Shown: positions 33,944-43,642 of the stretch, one piece after another
How positions within the stretch are numbered: position 1 is the stretch's first letter
Layout: each line of letters starts with the position of its first letter
From: Planctomycetota bacterium
GTDB taxonomy: Bacteria > Planctomycetota > UBA11346
DNA length: 64,000 nucleotides
Direction: 5' to 3'
Assembly: GCA_028280785.1 (NCBI GenBank)
Contig: JANQLF010000055.1
Location: 19,429-83,428 of the forward strand
The notes under the pieces: generated by a model
Databases searched by the model: none
What the model was told of the DNA's origin: nothing
Seen by the model: only the letters and a program-made list of their open reading frames with translations
Position numbers and translations under genes: made by a program

Positions 33944-34687
33944 CTACACAGCACTTTGGCGCCAAACGCGTGGGCTTTTGCCATGCACCGCTCGGAACTG
34001 TCTGGCAAAGTAATTCGGATCGGCATAACCAACCATTTCACCCACTTCGGCAATTTTCCGATAATCATCCAAGAGCAGACGACGCGCATGATGCATGCGA
34101 ACTTCACGTACGTAATCCATAACCGACTGTTGTTTATATTTTCGAAATAAATAACCGAGATGGCTCACACTCACACTTACGGCAGATGCTATGTGATTTA
34201 AACTAATATCCTCTGGATAATGTTCATAAATAAAAATCTGTGCTTTATTTAAATGTGGATCACGATCAACAGGCTGATCAACTTGGTTCACATAAGCCAA
34301 GCGCTCAATCCATGCTGTTAATAATGCCGCGGTCGCCGCATCCCCGACTTCGTTATTAGCGATTGAACACTGTGATAAATCATAACACCAATTCACCAAC
34401 ATTTCATCATTACCCGTTGATAATAATTTGACCTGATTGCCCAATCGTTGCTCTAAACCACTCACCTTTATATAGAAACTGTGGCAATCGTCAGAATCAA
34501 TTTGGTCATGAACACATCCAGCGGGAATATAAATGCACTGTCCCAAATCAACCTGATGCGGCACCCCATCACAATGAATCAAACAAGAACCCTGGACCGG
34601 CACCACGCATTCCGCCTGGGCGTGTGCATGATCAGCTACATCAACGGTCGTATGATAGCCTATGCTGTTGAATTGATATGTGCTCAT
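33944..34687 (-). CDS. AraC-family regulator (cupin sensor)
   Basis: The 247-residue protein has a cupin sensor in the first 90 residues (VVPVQGSCLIHCDGVPHQVDLGQCIYIPAGCVHDQ) and a C-terminal double helix-turn-helix (about 150-245: SLNHIASAVSVSVSHLGYLF, IAEVGEMVGYADPNYFARQFR, ending SPRVWRQSA). It is divergent from the nucleoside hydrolase gene at 34780 and probably regulates it. No Shine-Dalgarno is visible. The intergenic region holds related sites GCTAGTTT (34699) and GCTAATTT (34730), 31 bp or three helical turns apart, as weak candidate half-sites. Confidence 0.87.
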   Translation of the reverse strand: MSTYQFNSIGYHTTVDVADHAHAQAECVVPVQGSCLIHCDGVPHQVDLGQCIYIPAGCVHDQIDSDDCHSFYIKVSGLEQRLGNQVKLLSTGNDEMLVNWCYDLSQCSIANNEVGDAATAALLTAWIERLAYVNQVDQPVDRDPHLNKAQIFIYEHYPEDISLNHIASAVSVSVSHLGYLFRKYKQQSVMDYVREVRMHHARRLLLDDYRKIAEVGEMVGYADPNYFARQFRAVHGKSPRVWRQSAV

Positions 34688-34779
34688 AATCAGATTGTGC
34701 TAGTTTATTGGTATTATGTACGATAGAAAGCTAATTTCCTGATATATAATAGTCGTTCTCTACTATAAAAGGAAGCAAG

Positions 34780-35721
34780 ATGACCCCCAGCCAAATCCAC
34801 CAACGCCTCTCGCTGATTCCACAAAAGCCCTGCGACATGGTCCTCGACACCGATACCTACAATGAAATCGATGATCAATTTGCCCTCGCATATGCACTCT
34901 TAGCTAAAGATGCGATGAACTGCCAAGCCGTTTATGCAGCACCATTTCACAATGTACGCAGTGAAGGACCTGCGGATGGTATGCAAAAAAGTTTTGAAGA
35001 AATTGAACGCGTTTGCACTGCGCTTGGCATGCAGCCGCAGGATGGCATTTACAAAGGCAGCACGCGCTGGATGCGTGATGCCGAAGACAGCGTCGAATCT
35101 GCAGCACGTGATGATTTAATTAAACGGGCTATGCAACGCAGTCCTGAAGACGAACCACTCTATGTCGTTGCCATCGGCGCTCCCACCAACGTTGCAAGCG
35201 CTATTGTTAAAGAGCCAGCCATTTGCGAACGCATTGTCGTCGTTTGGCTAGGCGCTAATGCATCCTGGCACCACACATTTCACGAATTTAATTGCCAACA
35301 GGATTATTGGTCATCACGCACCCTATACGAAGCACCAGTTCCGTTTGTCCGCGTACCATGTGTCGGTTGCGCAGATATGTTATTAACGACTCACGCTGAA
35401 ATGCGCGAACTCTGTAACATTGATCACCCTGTTAGTGATTACTTACTCAAAATTTATAATGACTATGCCGCTGAACGACGTGGTCTCAGCAAGGTCATCT
35501 GGGACATCAGTGCCGTTGCATGGCTAATTAATCGTGATTGGTTTCAATACCGTACCTGCAGTAGCCCAGTCCTCCATCAAGACATGCGCGTCAGCTTCGA
35601 TGATCGACGCCATCCAACGATTGAATGCCAACGCTTAAACCGTGATCAGATTTTCTCGGATCTATTTACGCGTATTGAAAGCTTAGTAGAAAGCGGAAAA
35701 GAACTCACGGTGTCTCAATAA
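34780..35721 (+). CDS. Inosine-uridine-type nucleoside hydrolase (IUNH family)
   Basis: The 313-residue cytosolic protein has the calcium-site motif with Asp23, Asp25, Asp31 and Asp32 in VLDTDTYNEIDDQFALAYAL. Further family regions are YVVAIGAPTNVASAI and VVVWLGANASWHHTFHEFN, the latter in place of the more usual MGG loop. The enzyme should cleave the N-glycosidic bond of nucleosides or a related substrate. GGAAG precedes ATG, and TATAAT (34745-34750) is a likely -10 box. It is divergent from an AraC gene, an unusual partner for a nucleoside hydrolase. It may use a sugar-linked substrate other than nucleosides. Convergent with nothing; the HMA gene follows. Confidence 0.82.
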   Translation: MTPSQIHQRLSLIPQKPCDMVLDTDTYNEIDDQFALAYALLAKDAMNCQAVYAAPFHNVRSEGPADGMQKSFEEIERVCTALGMQPQDGIYKGSTRWMRDAEDSVESAARDDLIKRAMQRSPEDEPLYVVAIGAPTNVASAIVKEPAICERIVVVWLGANASWHHTFHEFNCQQDYWSSRTLYEAPVPFVRVPCVGCADMLLTTHAEMRELCNIDHPVSDYLLKIYNDYAAERRGLSKVIWDISAVAWLINRDWFQYRTCSSPVLHQDMRVSFDDRRHPTIECQRLNRDQIFSDLFTRIESLVESGKELTVSQ

Positions 35722-35823
35722 ACCAACGTGTGGGCGAAAACGACAGCAAACGCAACTTGCCAGCGATGCGTATCTAATAGCATGCGTGCGACCAATTCGG
35801 TCCACCACAGGAAAGGAAATCCT

Positions 35824-36180
35824 ATGCTCAAAGCACTACACATCTTAGCAGGCCTCTTGTTATTGGCATGCACCAGCACCTATAGCTTTGCTGCCGAAGA
35901 AGGCGGTGCAAAAGCTGAAGAAGGCAAAACCGCAACTGCTAAAACAGAAACCTTCAAACTCACTGTTACTGGCATGACTTGTGGCGGCTGCGCTTCTAAA
36001 GTAAGCAAAGGTTTGAACGGCTGTGAAGGCGTCACCAAAGCTACGGTCGATCAAAAAACTGATAGCGCTATCGTTGAAGTTAAAGCTGGAACTGACATTG
36101 CTAAAGTCATCAAAGCTGTTGAAGACGCTGGCTTCAAAGCCAAAAAACAAGAAGAGAAGAAAAAAGAAGTCGTTAAATAA
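35824..36180 (+). CDS. Exported heavy-metal-associated (HMA) domain protein
   Basis: The chosen start is ATG at 35824 with AGGAAAGGAAATC upstream; the longer frame to 35728 is unlikely. The 118-residue product has a signal peptide with LLLLACTS, so it may be a lipoprotein (Cys16) or be cut near AAEEGG. Residues 45-108 form one HMA domain with the metal site Met51-Thr-Cys53-Gly-Gly-Cys56 and a predicted beta-alpha-beta fold. A lysine-rich tail (KKQEEKKKEVVK) ends it. Proteins like this bind copper, mercury or similar ions in the periplasm. No metal transporter lies near it. It is followed by a strong terminator. Confidence 0.85.
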   Translation: MLKALHILAGLLLLACTSTYSFAAEEGGAKAEEGKTATAKTETFKLTVTGMTCGGCASKVSKGLNGCEGVTKATVDQKTDSAIVEVKAGTDIAKVIKAVEDAGFKAKKQEEKKKEVVK

Positions 36181-36205
36181 AAACGATTAAATTTTCAGAT
36201 ATATT

Positions 36206-36233
36206 AAAGCCCCTGTCATTCGACAGGGGCTTT
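36206..36233. terminator. Strong bidirectional-type terminator hairpin
   Basis: AAAGCCCCTGTC (36206-36217) pairs perfectly with GACAGGGGCTTT (36222-36233) around an ATTC loop. On the plus strand TTTATTTATTTC follows. It sits between the HMA gene and the end of the convergent PQQ gene and may serve both. Confidence 0.9.
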
Positions 36234-36235
36234 AT

Positions 36236-39200
36236 TTATTTCTTCTGAATTTCAATCCCATTTATCATGAATCCTTTACCGTCGAAGGTGATCGTTAATT
36301 CACCATCCTTAACAGTTACACCATGGTTGGAATTGTATGCCGCAAAAACAGCTCCCGTTTCTTTAAACACATCTAAATCTTTAGAAACAACTTCACCTTC
36401 GACTAAGGTACTAAATACCCGCTTACCCGGTGCCGTATTACCACGCCAGGTCTCAGCAAAATGCAAGGTTACTGTATAAGAACCGTTTTTAACTGGAATA
36501 CGATAGGCACTCATGCCGTAGTGTTCATTTAAATAAATGTCATCGTCTTGGGTATTTGCGATATCGCGTGTTTTACGCGTAACGATGCCACCATCTATGT
36601 AACCCCAATCACCAGGCTCGAATTCTTGATCTGCTTTCCATACATTTCCTGCTTTATCCGTATAATCCTGCAAAGAACCGCAGTTAATGCGCAAAGACGC
36701 ATAGGTCTTAACTTGATCCTTCGGCACATCTGCCGCAAAGGAATCACTTTCTTCAAAACAAATAATGGAACCATCCATCAAGGTCACCACTAAGGCTCCC
36801 TGGCAAATTGCCAAACCATCAAATGCTGGTGCTTCTGGTAAATTTAAGTAATTCAAAATTTGACCAGTGTTTTTATCATGAACAGAAATCCGTCCACTTC
36901 GCTTACTCAGATCAGCATTGATGCTCAAGCCACCTTTATCAGAGGCGACAAAAACATGGTTCTTACTAACTAAAAGCGCCTTGAGACGATCATTATTATT
37001 ACGGAACGACTTATTCCAGGTTTTCTTGAGCCCGGCTAATTTGGAGTCCATGCCCTTTTTACCTTGGCTAATCGGATTTGGATAACCATAGACACGCGCA
37101 GTACCCATAGTCTTGGTCCGATCTAAATTATGATTCACCGCAACAATATAATCATCGTCATAAGCAATTACATTCGCCATAATATCAGGCGCCCGTGGCG
37201 TGCGCCAAGAACGCCCTTCATTTAATCCGGTAAATATCCAGCGATTACGGTCGGTAAATTCAGGATTGGTATTATCAACCAATAAACCAAGGCCATTGGT
37301 ATAAATACTTTGGCCACTCGGCACATTCTTTTCTTTGGTTCTTATATTAACAGCAATGGTACCAATAATAAGCTGATCCTCTTCAATAATTGGCACATCA
37401 TTATTAATTGAATAACCAATCCCTGATAAGAAACGCTCATTGACTTCTTTAATCGACTCTTCGGTATAAATCTTTGGAATTTCTTTACGCGCTTCAATCA
37501 ATCGTTTATGCGGATCTGTTCTAAATGGTGGAAATCCTTGAATGCGTTCACTCCACACCAATTCACCGCTAATCACGTTTATTCCATAAGCGAACAAGCC
37601 ACCATCAGCATCGCCATGACGCCCAGCGACAGCGTAAGCAATATCATCCTGAATAGCTACTGCACCATACAGCATCCATAAGGACTCGAATTGACCACGC
37701 ACAGATATCATACGCGAAGCTGGTGCTGCCTTAAACTTCCATGCGAGTGCACCGGTTTGCGCATGCAGACAATACAATGTCCCATCCCTCGAACCAAATA
37801 CGGCACGTCCTTTATATATAGTCGGTGGTGAATCCACACGTGCATCAGCAGTAAATGACCACGCCTCACTACCATCCTTTAAACCCAATGATTTAACCGT
37901 ATGCGCGTCGACATCAGCTATATAGAGATGCTTATTTACAATAACAGCCGGACTCACTTTACCGCCGATTGATTTATGCCATTTTGATTTCCACGTAGCT
38001 TTTGTTTCCATTGGCGTTGCCGCGCTGCGTTTTTGACTGCCACGTAAGGTCGTCCAGTCTCCAGTCTGCACTAAATCTTCAAATGTTGAGTCAAAGGCAG
38101 GACCTTTTATCAAATCTGCTTGCGTACGTAATTTATAATCAGGCACTCTTTCACTGTGCAGCGCCAAGACTCCAGTTACATAAGAACCGCAACGGCATTG
38201 GTTCCCATATTGATATACAAGGCCATTCGCAGGAATATAACCGACCCCACAATCAGCACGGGCAATAAAACAATCAAAGGTAGTAATTTTATCCATATCA
38301 TAGACGGAAAAATCCATGCCAAGGATGTATTGCTCTGTGGCATGGTCGAAACCACAACGTCCAAATTCCTTGGCCCGACCGCGATCACCTTTAACGCGCT
38401 TTCCGGTTTGCGGATTTACACCGGTAAACCAACGCTCCTGTTGATAGGCCCAAATAATATCGCCTACAAATAGCGCTGACGGATGACTACCTTTTTTAGT
38501 CGTCGACTGGTGTGTCCATAAAAATTTACCGTTACTGGCATCAAAACCATGTAAATCGACACCACCTTTGTGAGCCTTGGTTTTCTGCATTAACAACAAG
38601 GTGTTTTTGCGCACCCAATATAAGGTCGCGTCACCTTTATTTTCTACATGCCACTTTTCTTTATTCGACTTGAGGTCATAGCATAACAATTCCTTATTCT
38701 GTTCGCCGACGGAGGCAAATAATTGGTCATCATGAACTAAAAACATAGTCTCAGCCTTGAGATCCTCAATCGGCAAAACAGCTAATTCTTTTTTATGCTT
38801 AAGGTCGTAACGACGTACACCTGTGCCAGATTCATCACAGTAAAAAATGATATCGTTGCTCACATTGAAACTAGAATTTGACAAAATGGCAATTTCTTTA
38901 TAGACACTGCCGTCTTCTGCATGGCGAATGACTAATGGCCCTGCTTCTGCTTTCTTTGCTATAACGTAATTATCAGTGACAATGACCTGCGGCGCATAAA
39001 CCCAACCTCTGGCACGTTTATAAAAAACTGGAGCCACCCAAAGTGGCGAACCATTAAAAGCGTCACGCACTTCGATTTGACAGCCCTGCTCTTTTTTGAT
39101 CGCCTCACCATCACGAATATAAAAATTCCGACCATTAGCCGATAAGATAGAATGCGCACCGCCAAAACTAGCTGACCATGTTTTACCCTGTATCCATTTA

Positions 39201-39763
39201 ATACCATTAACGGGGCCAACACGTTGATCCTTCGATACAGATGACGCAGAAGCGTCGTAACGATAATGTGTCCACTCATCGACGTCAGCCGGCAATGTTT
39301 TGGTCAGTACCGACCATGATTTACCATTTATCTTCATCTGTTGGGCGTCAGCTATTGCACCAGCAATTATCAAAGAGCCAAATGGAGCAAGTACTCGCTT
39401 TGCCTCATCCAGACTCAAACCATCTTTTTGTGCCTGTTTATAATCAGGTATGATGATCGTATTGATAACATCATTGGTAAACGGTAGGTCTTCATAGGAC
39501 ACCACTTGAGCACTGTGCTTGCCATAGTGTTTCTGCCAACGATCACGCGCTTGGGCGACTCGCTCTGCATGTTCATCAACACCAATGAGAATCTGAATCT
39601 CTTCAAGCTTCGGTAATGCAACTAAGGTTTCAGGATCATTCAATCCAATAAGCAGGCATACATGTTTGCGAATAGTGCTATTTTGTTTTAACTCTTGAGG
39701 CAGCGATTGCTCTGCACATACAAGTATGGGAGTTAAGAGTAATAAAAGGGCCAATAAACGCAT
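36236..39763 (-). CDS. Secreted PQQ-like propeller with methyltransferase-like N-terminus and malectin tail
   Basis: This 1175-residue protein is a larger paralogue of the product at 11749-14688. It has a signal peptide (residues 1-17), a methyltransferase-like part (about 35-140), EWTH near residue 163, then PQQ/BamB-like repeats (LYCLHAQTGALAWKF, VISGELVWSE, HDKNTGQILNYL). Cys470, Cys505, Cys523 and Cys525 match the four cysteines of the paralogue, with the segment GVGYIPANGLVYQYGNQCRC. Residues 1020-1175 form a malectin-like carbohydrate-binding domain (LRINCGSLQDYTDKAGNVW, YTVTLHFAETWRG, LTITFDGKGFMINGIEI). GGAGAAT precedes ATG. It probably binds glycan outside the cytoplasm. Confidence 0.87.
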   Translation of the reverse strand: MRLLALLLLLTPILVCAEQSLPQELKQNSTIRKHVCLLIGLNDPETLVALPKLEEIQILIGVDEHAERVAQARDRWQKHYGKHSAQVVSYEDLPFTNDVINTIIIPDYKQAQKDGLSLDEAKRVLAPFGSLIIAGAIADAQQMKINGKSWSVLTKTLPADVDEWTHYRYDASASSVSKDQRVGPVNGIKWIQGKTWSASFGGAHSILSANGRNFYIRDGEAIKKEQGCQIEVRDAFNGSPLWVAPVFYKRARGWVYAPQVIVTDNYVIAKKAEAGPLVIRHAEDGSVYKEIAILSNSSFNVSNDIIFYCDESGTGVRRYDLKHKKELAVLPIEDLKAETMFLVHDDQLFASVGEQNKELLCYDLKSNKEKWHVENKGDATLYWVRKNTLLLMQKTKAHKGGVDLHGFDASNGKFLWTHQSTTKKGSHPSALFVGDIIWAYQQERWFTGVNPQTGKRVKGDRGRAKEFGRCGFDHATEQYILGMDFSVYDMDKITTFDCFIARADCGVGYIPANGLVYQYGNQCRCGSYVTGVLALHSERVPDYKLRTQADLIKGPAFDSTFEDLVQTGDWTTLRGSQKRSAATPMETKATWKSKWHKSIGGKVSPAVIVNKHLYIADVDAHTVKSLGLKDGSEAWSFTADARVDSPPTIYKGRAVFGSRDGTLYCLHAQTGALAWKFKAAPASRMISVRGQFESLWMLYGAVAIQDDIAYAVAGRHGDADGGLFAYGINVISGELVWSERIQGFPPFRTDPHKRLIEARKEIPKIYTEESIKEVNERFLSGIGYSINNDVPIIEEDQLIIGTIAVNIRTKEKNVPSGQSIYTNGLGLLVDNTNPEFTDRNRWIFTGLNEGRSWRTPRAPDIMANVIAYDDDYIVAVNHNLDRTKTMGTARVYGYPNPISQGKKGMDSKLAGLKKTWNKSFRNNNDRLKALLVSKNHVFVASDKGGLSINADLSKRSGRISVHDKNTGQILNYLNLPEAPAFDGLAICQGALVVTLMDGSIICFEESDSFAADVPKDQVKTYASLRINCGSLQDYTDKAGNVWKADQEFEPGDWGYIDGGIVTRKTRDIANTQDDDIYLNEHYGMSAYRIPVKNGSYTVTLHFAETWRGNTAPGKRVFSTLVEGEVVSKDLDVFKETGAVFAAYNSNHGVTVKDGELTITFDGKGFMINGIEIQKK

Positions 39764-39909
39764 AAATTCTCCAATAAGTGCTCACAAAGTAATGTCTAAA
39801 ATAAGCACAGTGACACTATTATTTTATCCACTCACTAGCGATCTAACCCACATATAATCCATTCCATTGTTGCCAATCTATCTATATTTGAATTCTGAAA
39901 TGACTTCCG

Positions 39910-40395
39910 ATGAGTGAACAAAACCAACAACAGTCGAAAGCCTTAAAGTCTACGTTCATAGCAATAGCTACGGTATCTTGCATACTTTTGCTATTTTATG
40001 CACCAGTTCTTATATGGTCACCACCCTGGTCCCATAATGGCTATTATATCCCAGCGAGCAAAGGGGAAAATCAAGCGGAGCTTAAAAAGTGGATCTTTTT
40101 TTGGGAAGGGCAATACACTGAGTTTGGCCCTGATTTTCTAGGCAACTTCAACGCGGAAACACTGACGTTCACACTCAAAACCAAACAACGTTGGGTCAGT
40201 GCTCAAGTAAAAACATGGAGCATAGGTGACGTATCAGCCATCGGGTTCAAGGACAATAAAATGTACTTCAATGAAGGCACTAAATTCTTAGGCACAGGCC
40301 TCATAGATTATGACTTATTTCCCGACGTTTCAGACAAAGTTTCGAATCCTATAACAATCTGCAAATTAAAATACCAGGAATGGTCAAATAAGTAA
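39910..40395 (+). CDS. Hypothetical protein with one N-terminal membrane helix
   Basis: The 161-residue product has one helix at about 15-36 (FIAIATVSCILLLFYAPVLIW) and a soluble part with many aromatic residues (WIFFWEGQYTEFG, WVSAQVKTWSIGD). I recognise no family. A weak GA-rich site precedes the ATG, and TATAAT (39853-39858) upstream may be a -10 box. It is convergent with the large helical-repeat gene, with stop codons directly adjacent (TAA followed by TTA). It may be a real gene of narrow distribution. Confidence 0.55.
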   Translation: MSEQNQQQSKALKSTFIAIATVSCILLLFYAPVLIWSPPWSHNGYYIPASKGENQAELKKWIFFWEGQYTEFGPDFLGNFNAETLTFTLKTKQRWVSAQVKTWSIGDVSAIGFKDNKMYFNEGTKFLGTGLIDYDLFPDVSDKVSNPITICKLKYQEWSNK

Positions 40396-42816
40396 TTAAT
40401 TACGCAGTTCACTGCGCAAAGATTTATAGCGCTCTCTCATATGCGCAGGCATGTTTTCATACAGCAATAAAACATAATCAATTAATTTGAGAGCCTTATC
40501 TGAATCCTTCAGTTTGTGAAGACACTGGGCAATATACCACTTAGCCAAGAGCCAATCCTCTTTCCCCTCAGGCAATGACTTGACTAATGTACGCCAATTA
40601 TGAAGTGCTTGCTCATAGTTCTTTTGTTTGATAAGGCACTGATTATAAAGCAGTTGTACTTCCCATGTTTGCTGTGCATTTTTGGGGAATTCAGCAATTA
40701 ATGACAATGCGCCCTGGACTCGATTCTCTTCCACCAATAAACGCGCATAATTATAACGCAAACTATGTAAAGAAGCGTCATCAAATCGAGGCCGCATATA
40801 CACCAGCGATTTATCAAAAAAGTAAATCGCATCCTCAACAAATTGCTTGCCTGTTCGTTGCTGAGACAAATGTTGAAAGTATCGTGCCGTATTTACATAA
40901 CGCTCTAACTCCCAATCATTCGCAACATCCGTTGATTTAATGCGTTTCACTAATTGTTCATGAAACTGCAAGGTCTTATGCTCTGCATATTTTTCCAGCA
41001 AATAATAGTCTAGAATACGTAAACGGTCAGCTGCAATTAATTGTTCTTGCCGAACATAACGAACCAACGCTGCTTGTTGCATCAAAAGTTGATCTGATTC
41101 TGCTTTAATCCCCAAATAGCGAAACACTAGAAATTCAAGCGCTTGTTGATCTATATCTTTTAATTGCTGCTTAAATGACTTTATGTTGTCAACCCATTTC
41201 TGTTCATCATCGTCCTCTGATCGACAACAACGTTGATATGCAGATAAAAGTGCCGCTTCATCTTGGAAGGCCAATATCGATTTAAGCACATCACCAGCCG
41301 CATCCGCAAAAAACCAATGCTGCTGCTCTAGTGATACTAAATAGCTACGGTATAAGAGTCGATGCAGTGATTTGTTCGCATGATTGTTATAGAGCTTAAA
41401 AAATGATCGATAATTTTCACTAACAACTTTAACATTATCGATCATAAGTACATTCGTTTGAGATAACCACAAACGTAATGCCGCATCAGCAAGTCGCTCA
41501 TCCTCTAATTGTGGTAAAATTGTATTCAATGTTTGGAACGACTCTACAATTTGGCCTTCTTTCTGTTGAGCAATATGTAATTTCAAATTTAACAAATGAA
41601 ATAATCTCTTATTGGCACGAAGCTCTGGATGCTTGAGCGCTTTTTTATAGCCGGTCAATGCTAATGCGAAATTTTTATCGGCATATGCTTTCTCAGCCTC
41701 AGCTAAGACTTCAAATCCCTGAGACATCTCCTGCATATGCGCGAGTTTTATAATATAGGGGAAGCAGAACTCTGCGTACTCACTTCCCTCTTCAAATAAT
41801 GCATCTATGTGCTCTTGCGCCATTCCAGACCATAAGGGCTCAGATCTATAAGGTTGAGCATCTTTAAGCAGGTCCATGCACAGACCTAGCAATTGATAAC
41901 GCAGTAGTTGCCATTCTTTTGACGATTCTGCATAGGAGATAACATAGGTGTGTAAGGACAAAGCCAAATCCATGCGCTCTTTATACGATTTCACTAAACG
42001 CAAATGCTCATTCCATATTTTTGCAGCCAATGAAATAGGTAGCTTCTCAATTTCACTTTCAACATCATCTAACAAATACATCGCTTCGATGCGATCCCCT
42101 AACTGTTCATCAATACGGCAAACAGCGATTAAAGCACGAACAAATAAGACTGAGTATACCGGTCTATCTAAGAAATGCTCAAGCTGAACACGTGCATCCT
42201 CCCATAAGTCCATTTTTTCTTCAGCAGGACTCAATTCAGCTAAATAATACTGAGACCAAGCCAAGCTATAGCGTAAGCGATCAGACTGTCGAACTTGTTC
42301 AAGGTAAAAAGAACGGCCTGCGCCAACTGGAACACTCTTTTTTCTATCGCCTTGGCGCTCATAAAGCTTGCGAATATTTTTAACTAATTGGCTCAGCTGC
42401 TGATACAAACCTTCATGCAATTGCTGCTCATAGGCGAATTCGAGTAAAGCAAATCGCAATAATGCATAATCAATTGACAGAGAAAGGTCATTGTTGTTGA
42501 GTAAACGCAAATCCTGGATAATTCGTTGACACCGCTTCCAACGGCGTTTCATCTCATCGGAATTATTAGCAATTTTCAAGGTCCCGATAAGAAAATTCAG
42601 CTCCTGACTGCGATGTATAAACTGTTGCTGATCGTTAAGCTGTTCAGCTTGGCCATTCACCTCTTCCCAAACCTGTAATGCCATACGCGGCAAATTAACT
42701 TGTATAAGACGCCTGATAAATAATTGCTGCTCATCGATTTTTGAAATTTGCGTTGCTGCAGTCAGCCCACACACAAGTAATGGCAGCATCAGGCTAGCTA
42801 CGAACTTTACCATCAT
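40396..42816 (-). CDS. Secreted helical-repeat (TPR-like) protein, last gene of ExbBD/vWA operon
   Basis: The 806-residue protein has a signal peptide (LLVCGLTAATQ, cut near residue 20). The rest is almost wholly helical, with TPR-like pairs such as LADAALRLWLSQTNVL, LRYNYARLLVEENRVQGALSLI and LLYNQCLIKQKNYEQALHNWRTLVKSLPEG. It begins with ATGATG; the start overlaps the second ExbD gene by 4 bp. A scaffold or partner-binding role in the periplasm is inferred. It is the downstream end of the six-gene operon and converges with the gene at 39910. I recognise no named family. Confidence 0.7.
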   Translation of the reverse strand: MMVKFVASLMLPLLVCGLTAATQISKIDEQQLFIRRLIQVNLPRMALQVWEEVNGQAEQLNDQQQFIHRSQELNFLIGTLKIANNSDEMKRRWKRCQRIIQDLRLLNNNDLSLSIDYALLRFALLEFAYEQQLHEGLYQQLSQLVKNIRKLYERQGDRKKSVPVGAGRSFYLEQVRQSDRLRYSLAWSQYYLAELSPAEEKMDLWEDARVQLEHFLDRPVYSVLFVRALIAVCRIDEQLGDRIEAMYLLDDVESEIEKLPISLAAKIWNEHLRLVKSYKERMDLALSLHTYVISYAESSKEWQLLRYQLLGLCMDLLKDAQPYRSEPLWSGMAQEHIDALFEEGSEYAEFCFPYIIKLAHMQEMSQGFEVLAEAEKAYADKNFALALTGYKKALKHPELRANKRLFHLLNLKLHIAQQKEGQIVESFQTLNTILPQLEDERLADAALRLWLSQTNVLMIDNVKVVSENYRSFFKLYNNHANKSLHRLLYRSYLVSLEQQHWFFADAAGDVLKSILAFQDEAALLSAYQRCCRSEDDDEQKWVDNIKSFKQQLKDIDQQALEFLVFRYLGIKAESDQLLMQQAALVRYVRQEQLIAADRLRILDYYLLEKYAEHKTLQFHEQLVKRIKSTDVANDWELERYVNTARYFQHLSQQRTGKQFVEDAIYFFDKSLVYMRPRFDDASLHSLRYNYARLLVEENRVQGALSLIAEFPKNAQQTWEVQLLYNQCLIKQKNYEQALHNWRTLVKSLPEGKEDWLLAKWYIAQCLHKLKDSDKALKLIDYVLLLYENMPAHMRERYKSLRSELRN

Positions 42817-43226
42817 TGCTTACCCGCAAATGACACATTGCTGAAATCCAGTGCCGTGGTTTCATCCATCACAGCCATAACTGACTGAAAAATCACACCC
42901 TCTTGAGCATCTATGATGATGCGCGCATCATAAAGCGAACGTAATTCCTCTAAGCGCACACGCAGACTGTGAATATCCGAATAGGACATCCTATTACACA
43001 AGAAACCTGCATCGTCGGCCAAAATGAATATTTTTACTGTCTCAAAGTCCTGTTCACTATCTGCTTGCTCCTGGCTCATACCGGTTGATAGATCCGCATT
43101 AAAGTCTAGTTCTAAAATACCAAATTGTGCAGTGCATAAAAAGTATATCAGCAAGAGAAACACTACATCAATCATCGCCAACATATTGTCTTCATGCCGT
43201 TGACCACGCTTTTTCAGGAGCTTCAT
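42813..43226 (-). CDS. ExbD/TolR-family protein (second)
   Basis: The 137-residue protein has a short basic N-terminus (KLLKKRGQRHEDN), one membrane helix with the conserved proton-channel Asp20 in MIDVVFLLLIYFL, and a periplasmic domain (FDARIIIDAQEGVIFQ-like strand near 95). This is the ExbD/TolR pattern. Its start overlaps the first ExbD by 4 bp (ATGA), and its end overlaps the solenoid gene by 4 bp. With ExbB it should use proton-motive force to move or energise a partner. It differs clearly from the first ExbD, so they probably form a heteromer. Confidence 0.88.
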   Translation of the reverse strand: MKLLKKRGQRHEDNMLAMIDVVFLLLIYFLCTAQFGILELDFNADLSTGMSQEQADSEQDFETVKIFILADDAGFLCNRMSYSDIHSLRVRLEELRSLYDARIIIDAQEGVIFQSVMAVMDETTALDFSNVSFAGKQ

Positions 43227-43642
43227 ACCTGCTCCTCAACGACACTAAAGCGGATTTGCCATACACCTGATTTCGCCAATGTTCCGAGTACTTCCTGGAC
43301 ACTTGAAAATGCTGCAAATTGGTGGATGCGTAAAACGCAAATTATTTCATCGGCCCCTCTTGTCGCAACTTGCTGGCGTAGAATCGTCTGCAAATCTCCA
43401 TAGCTGCGCTTACTTTTGGCAATGATTATACTACCGTCTTTTTCCATATTGATGATAAATCGACCTTCGCGATCAAGCACATCGTGCCCATGCTCTGCCA
43501 CAGGAAGCGGCAGCTGCTCCTTCATGTCTTTATCGATCTGTGAAACAGTCATGAAGAAAATAATGAGCAAAAAAACTACATCTATCATCGCAGTTAATTT
43601 AACCTGCACTGATCGGCGCTCATAGCGCGGAGTGATATTCAT
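43223..43642 (-). CDS. ExbD/TolR-family protein (first)
   Basis: The 139-residue protein has the same layout as its downstream neighbour: basic N-terminus (RYERRSVQV), a membrane helix with Asp21 in MIDVVFLLIIFFMT, and a periplasmic domain with the strand INMEKDGSIIIAKS and the helix-strand IICVLRIHQFAAFSSVQEVLGTL. The length fits ExbD. Its start overlaps the ExbB gene by 4 bp (ATGA). Both ExbD proteins keep the proton-carrying Asp, so neither looks inactive. No OmpA-like peptidoglycan domain is present. Confidence 0.9.
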   Translation of the reverse strand: MNITPRYERRSVQVKLTAMIDVVFLLIIFFMTVSQIDKDMKEQLPLPVAEHGHDVLDREGRFIINMEKDGSIIIAKSKRSYGDLQTILRQQVATRGADEIICVLRIHQFAAFSSVQEVLGTLAKSGVWQIRFSVVEEQV

